Shown here piece after piece: positions 5,269-5,291 of a stretch of DNA of 5,291 nucleotides. Under the pieces are notes generated by a model that made no database searches, was not told the DNA's origin, and saw nothing but the letters and a program-made list of their open reading frames with translations. The translations under genes and the position numbers were made by a program. This DNA comes from Gemmobacter sp. GTDB taxonomy: Bacteria; Pseudomonadota; Alphaproteobacteria; Rhodobacterales; Rhodobacteraceae. The stretch covers positions 9,688-14,978 of the forward strand of contig DOMY01000186.1 of the NCBI GenBank assembly GCA_003509785.1, in the 5' to 3' direction. Each line of letters begins with the position of its first letter. The first letter of the stretch is position 1.

Positions 5269-5291
5269 CCCTCCCCCTGTCAGGGGGAGGG
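5269..5291. repeat. Intergenic palindromic repeat, copy 2 (at window edge)
   Basis: The same two 11-base arms flank a central T instead of A, so this copy is the exact reverse complement of copy 1. The match extends two more bases on the side facing copy 1 (CT at 5267-5268 against AG at 5146-5147). The right arm ends exactly at the last base, so the element may continue beyond the window. Confidence 0.85.

Larger units (their letters stand above)
5059..5291. other. Non-coding region after tonB
   Basis: No convincing gene is seen. It holds two overlapping small hairpins (5065-5093), a C-rich stretch with minus-strand G-quadruplex potential (5111-5131) and two palindromic repeats (5123-5145, 5269-5291). 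The 123 bases between the repeats (5146-5268) are GC-rich with in-frame stops and no recognisable product; nothing else is apparent there. The gene beyond the window cannot be oriented from this sequence. Confidence 0.7.

Noticed and set aside
5224..5291. Small plus-strand frame beginning ATG at 5224
   Set aside because: No ribosome binding site, and its sequence runs straight into the palindrome (PSPCQGE); probably non-coding.

Overview
The window is a single plus-strand operon segment from a GC-rich alphaproteobacterium, most likely Rhodobacterales/Paracoccaceae. That placement is inferred from the GC-rich codon use, the hmuTUV-exbBD-tonB gene order, the style of the proteins, and intergenic CCCTCCCCC/GGGGGAGGG palindromes of a kind common in that group. 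It encodes a heme import system together with its own outer-membrane energising complex.

Layout. Positions 1-759 hold the 3' part of hmuT, the periplasmic heme-binding protein; its start lies before the window. Next come hmuU (764-1822, inner-membrane permease), hmuV (1826-2620, ATPase), exbB (2639-3772), exbD (3776-4198) and tonB (4195-5058). Gaps are 4, 3, 18 and 3 bases, followed by a 4-base ATGA overlap, so the genes are almost certainly co-transcribed and translationally coupled. No promoter or iron-responsive operator is visible; these should lie upstream of the window. Positions 5059-5291 are non-coding and hold two competing small hairpins, a minus-strand G-quadruplex-type motif, and two copies of a 23-base palindrome in opposite orientation, the second at the window's edge.

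How the genes work together. ExbB and ExbD use the proton gradient to energise TonB, which should open a TonB-dependent outer-membrane heme receptor (not in this window). HmuT collects heme in the periplasm and passes it to HmuU, and HmuV hydrolyses ATP to drive it into the cytoplasm.

This is a recognisable system rather than a new one. The less ordinary points are an ExbB with a signal peptide and a roughly 120-residue Pro/Ala-rich arm, a TonB whose anchor has no His or Ser, strict acidic/basic partition of the TonB proline-rich linker, an identical 15-base ribosome-binding/stop/start junction used twice, and the structured repeats after tonB.
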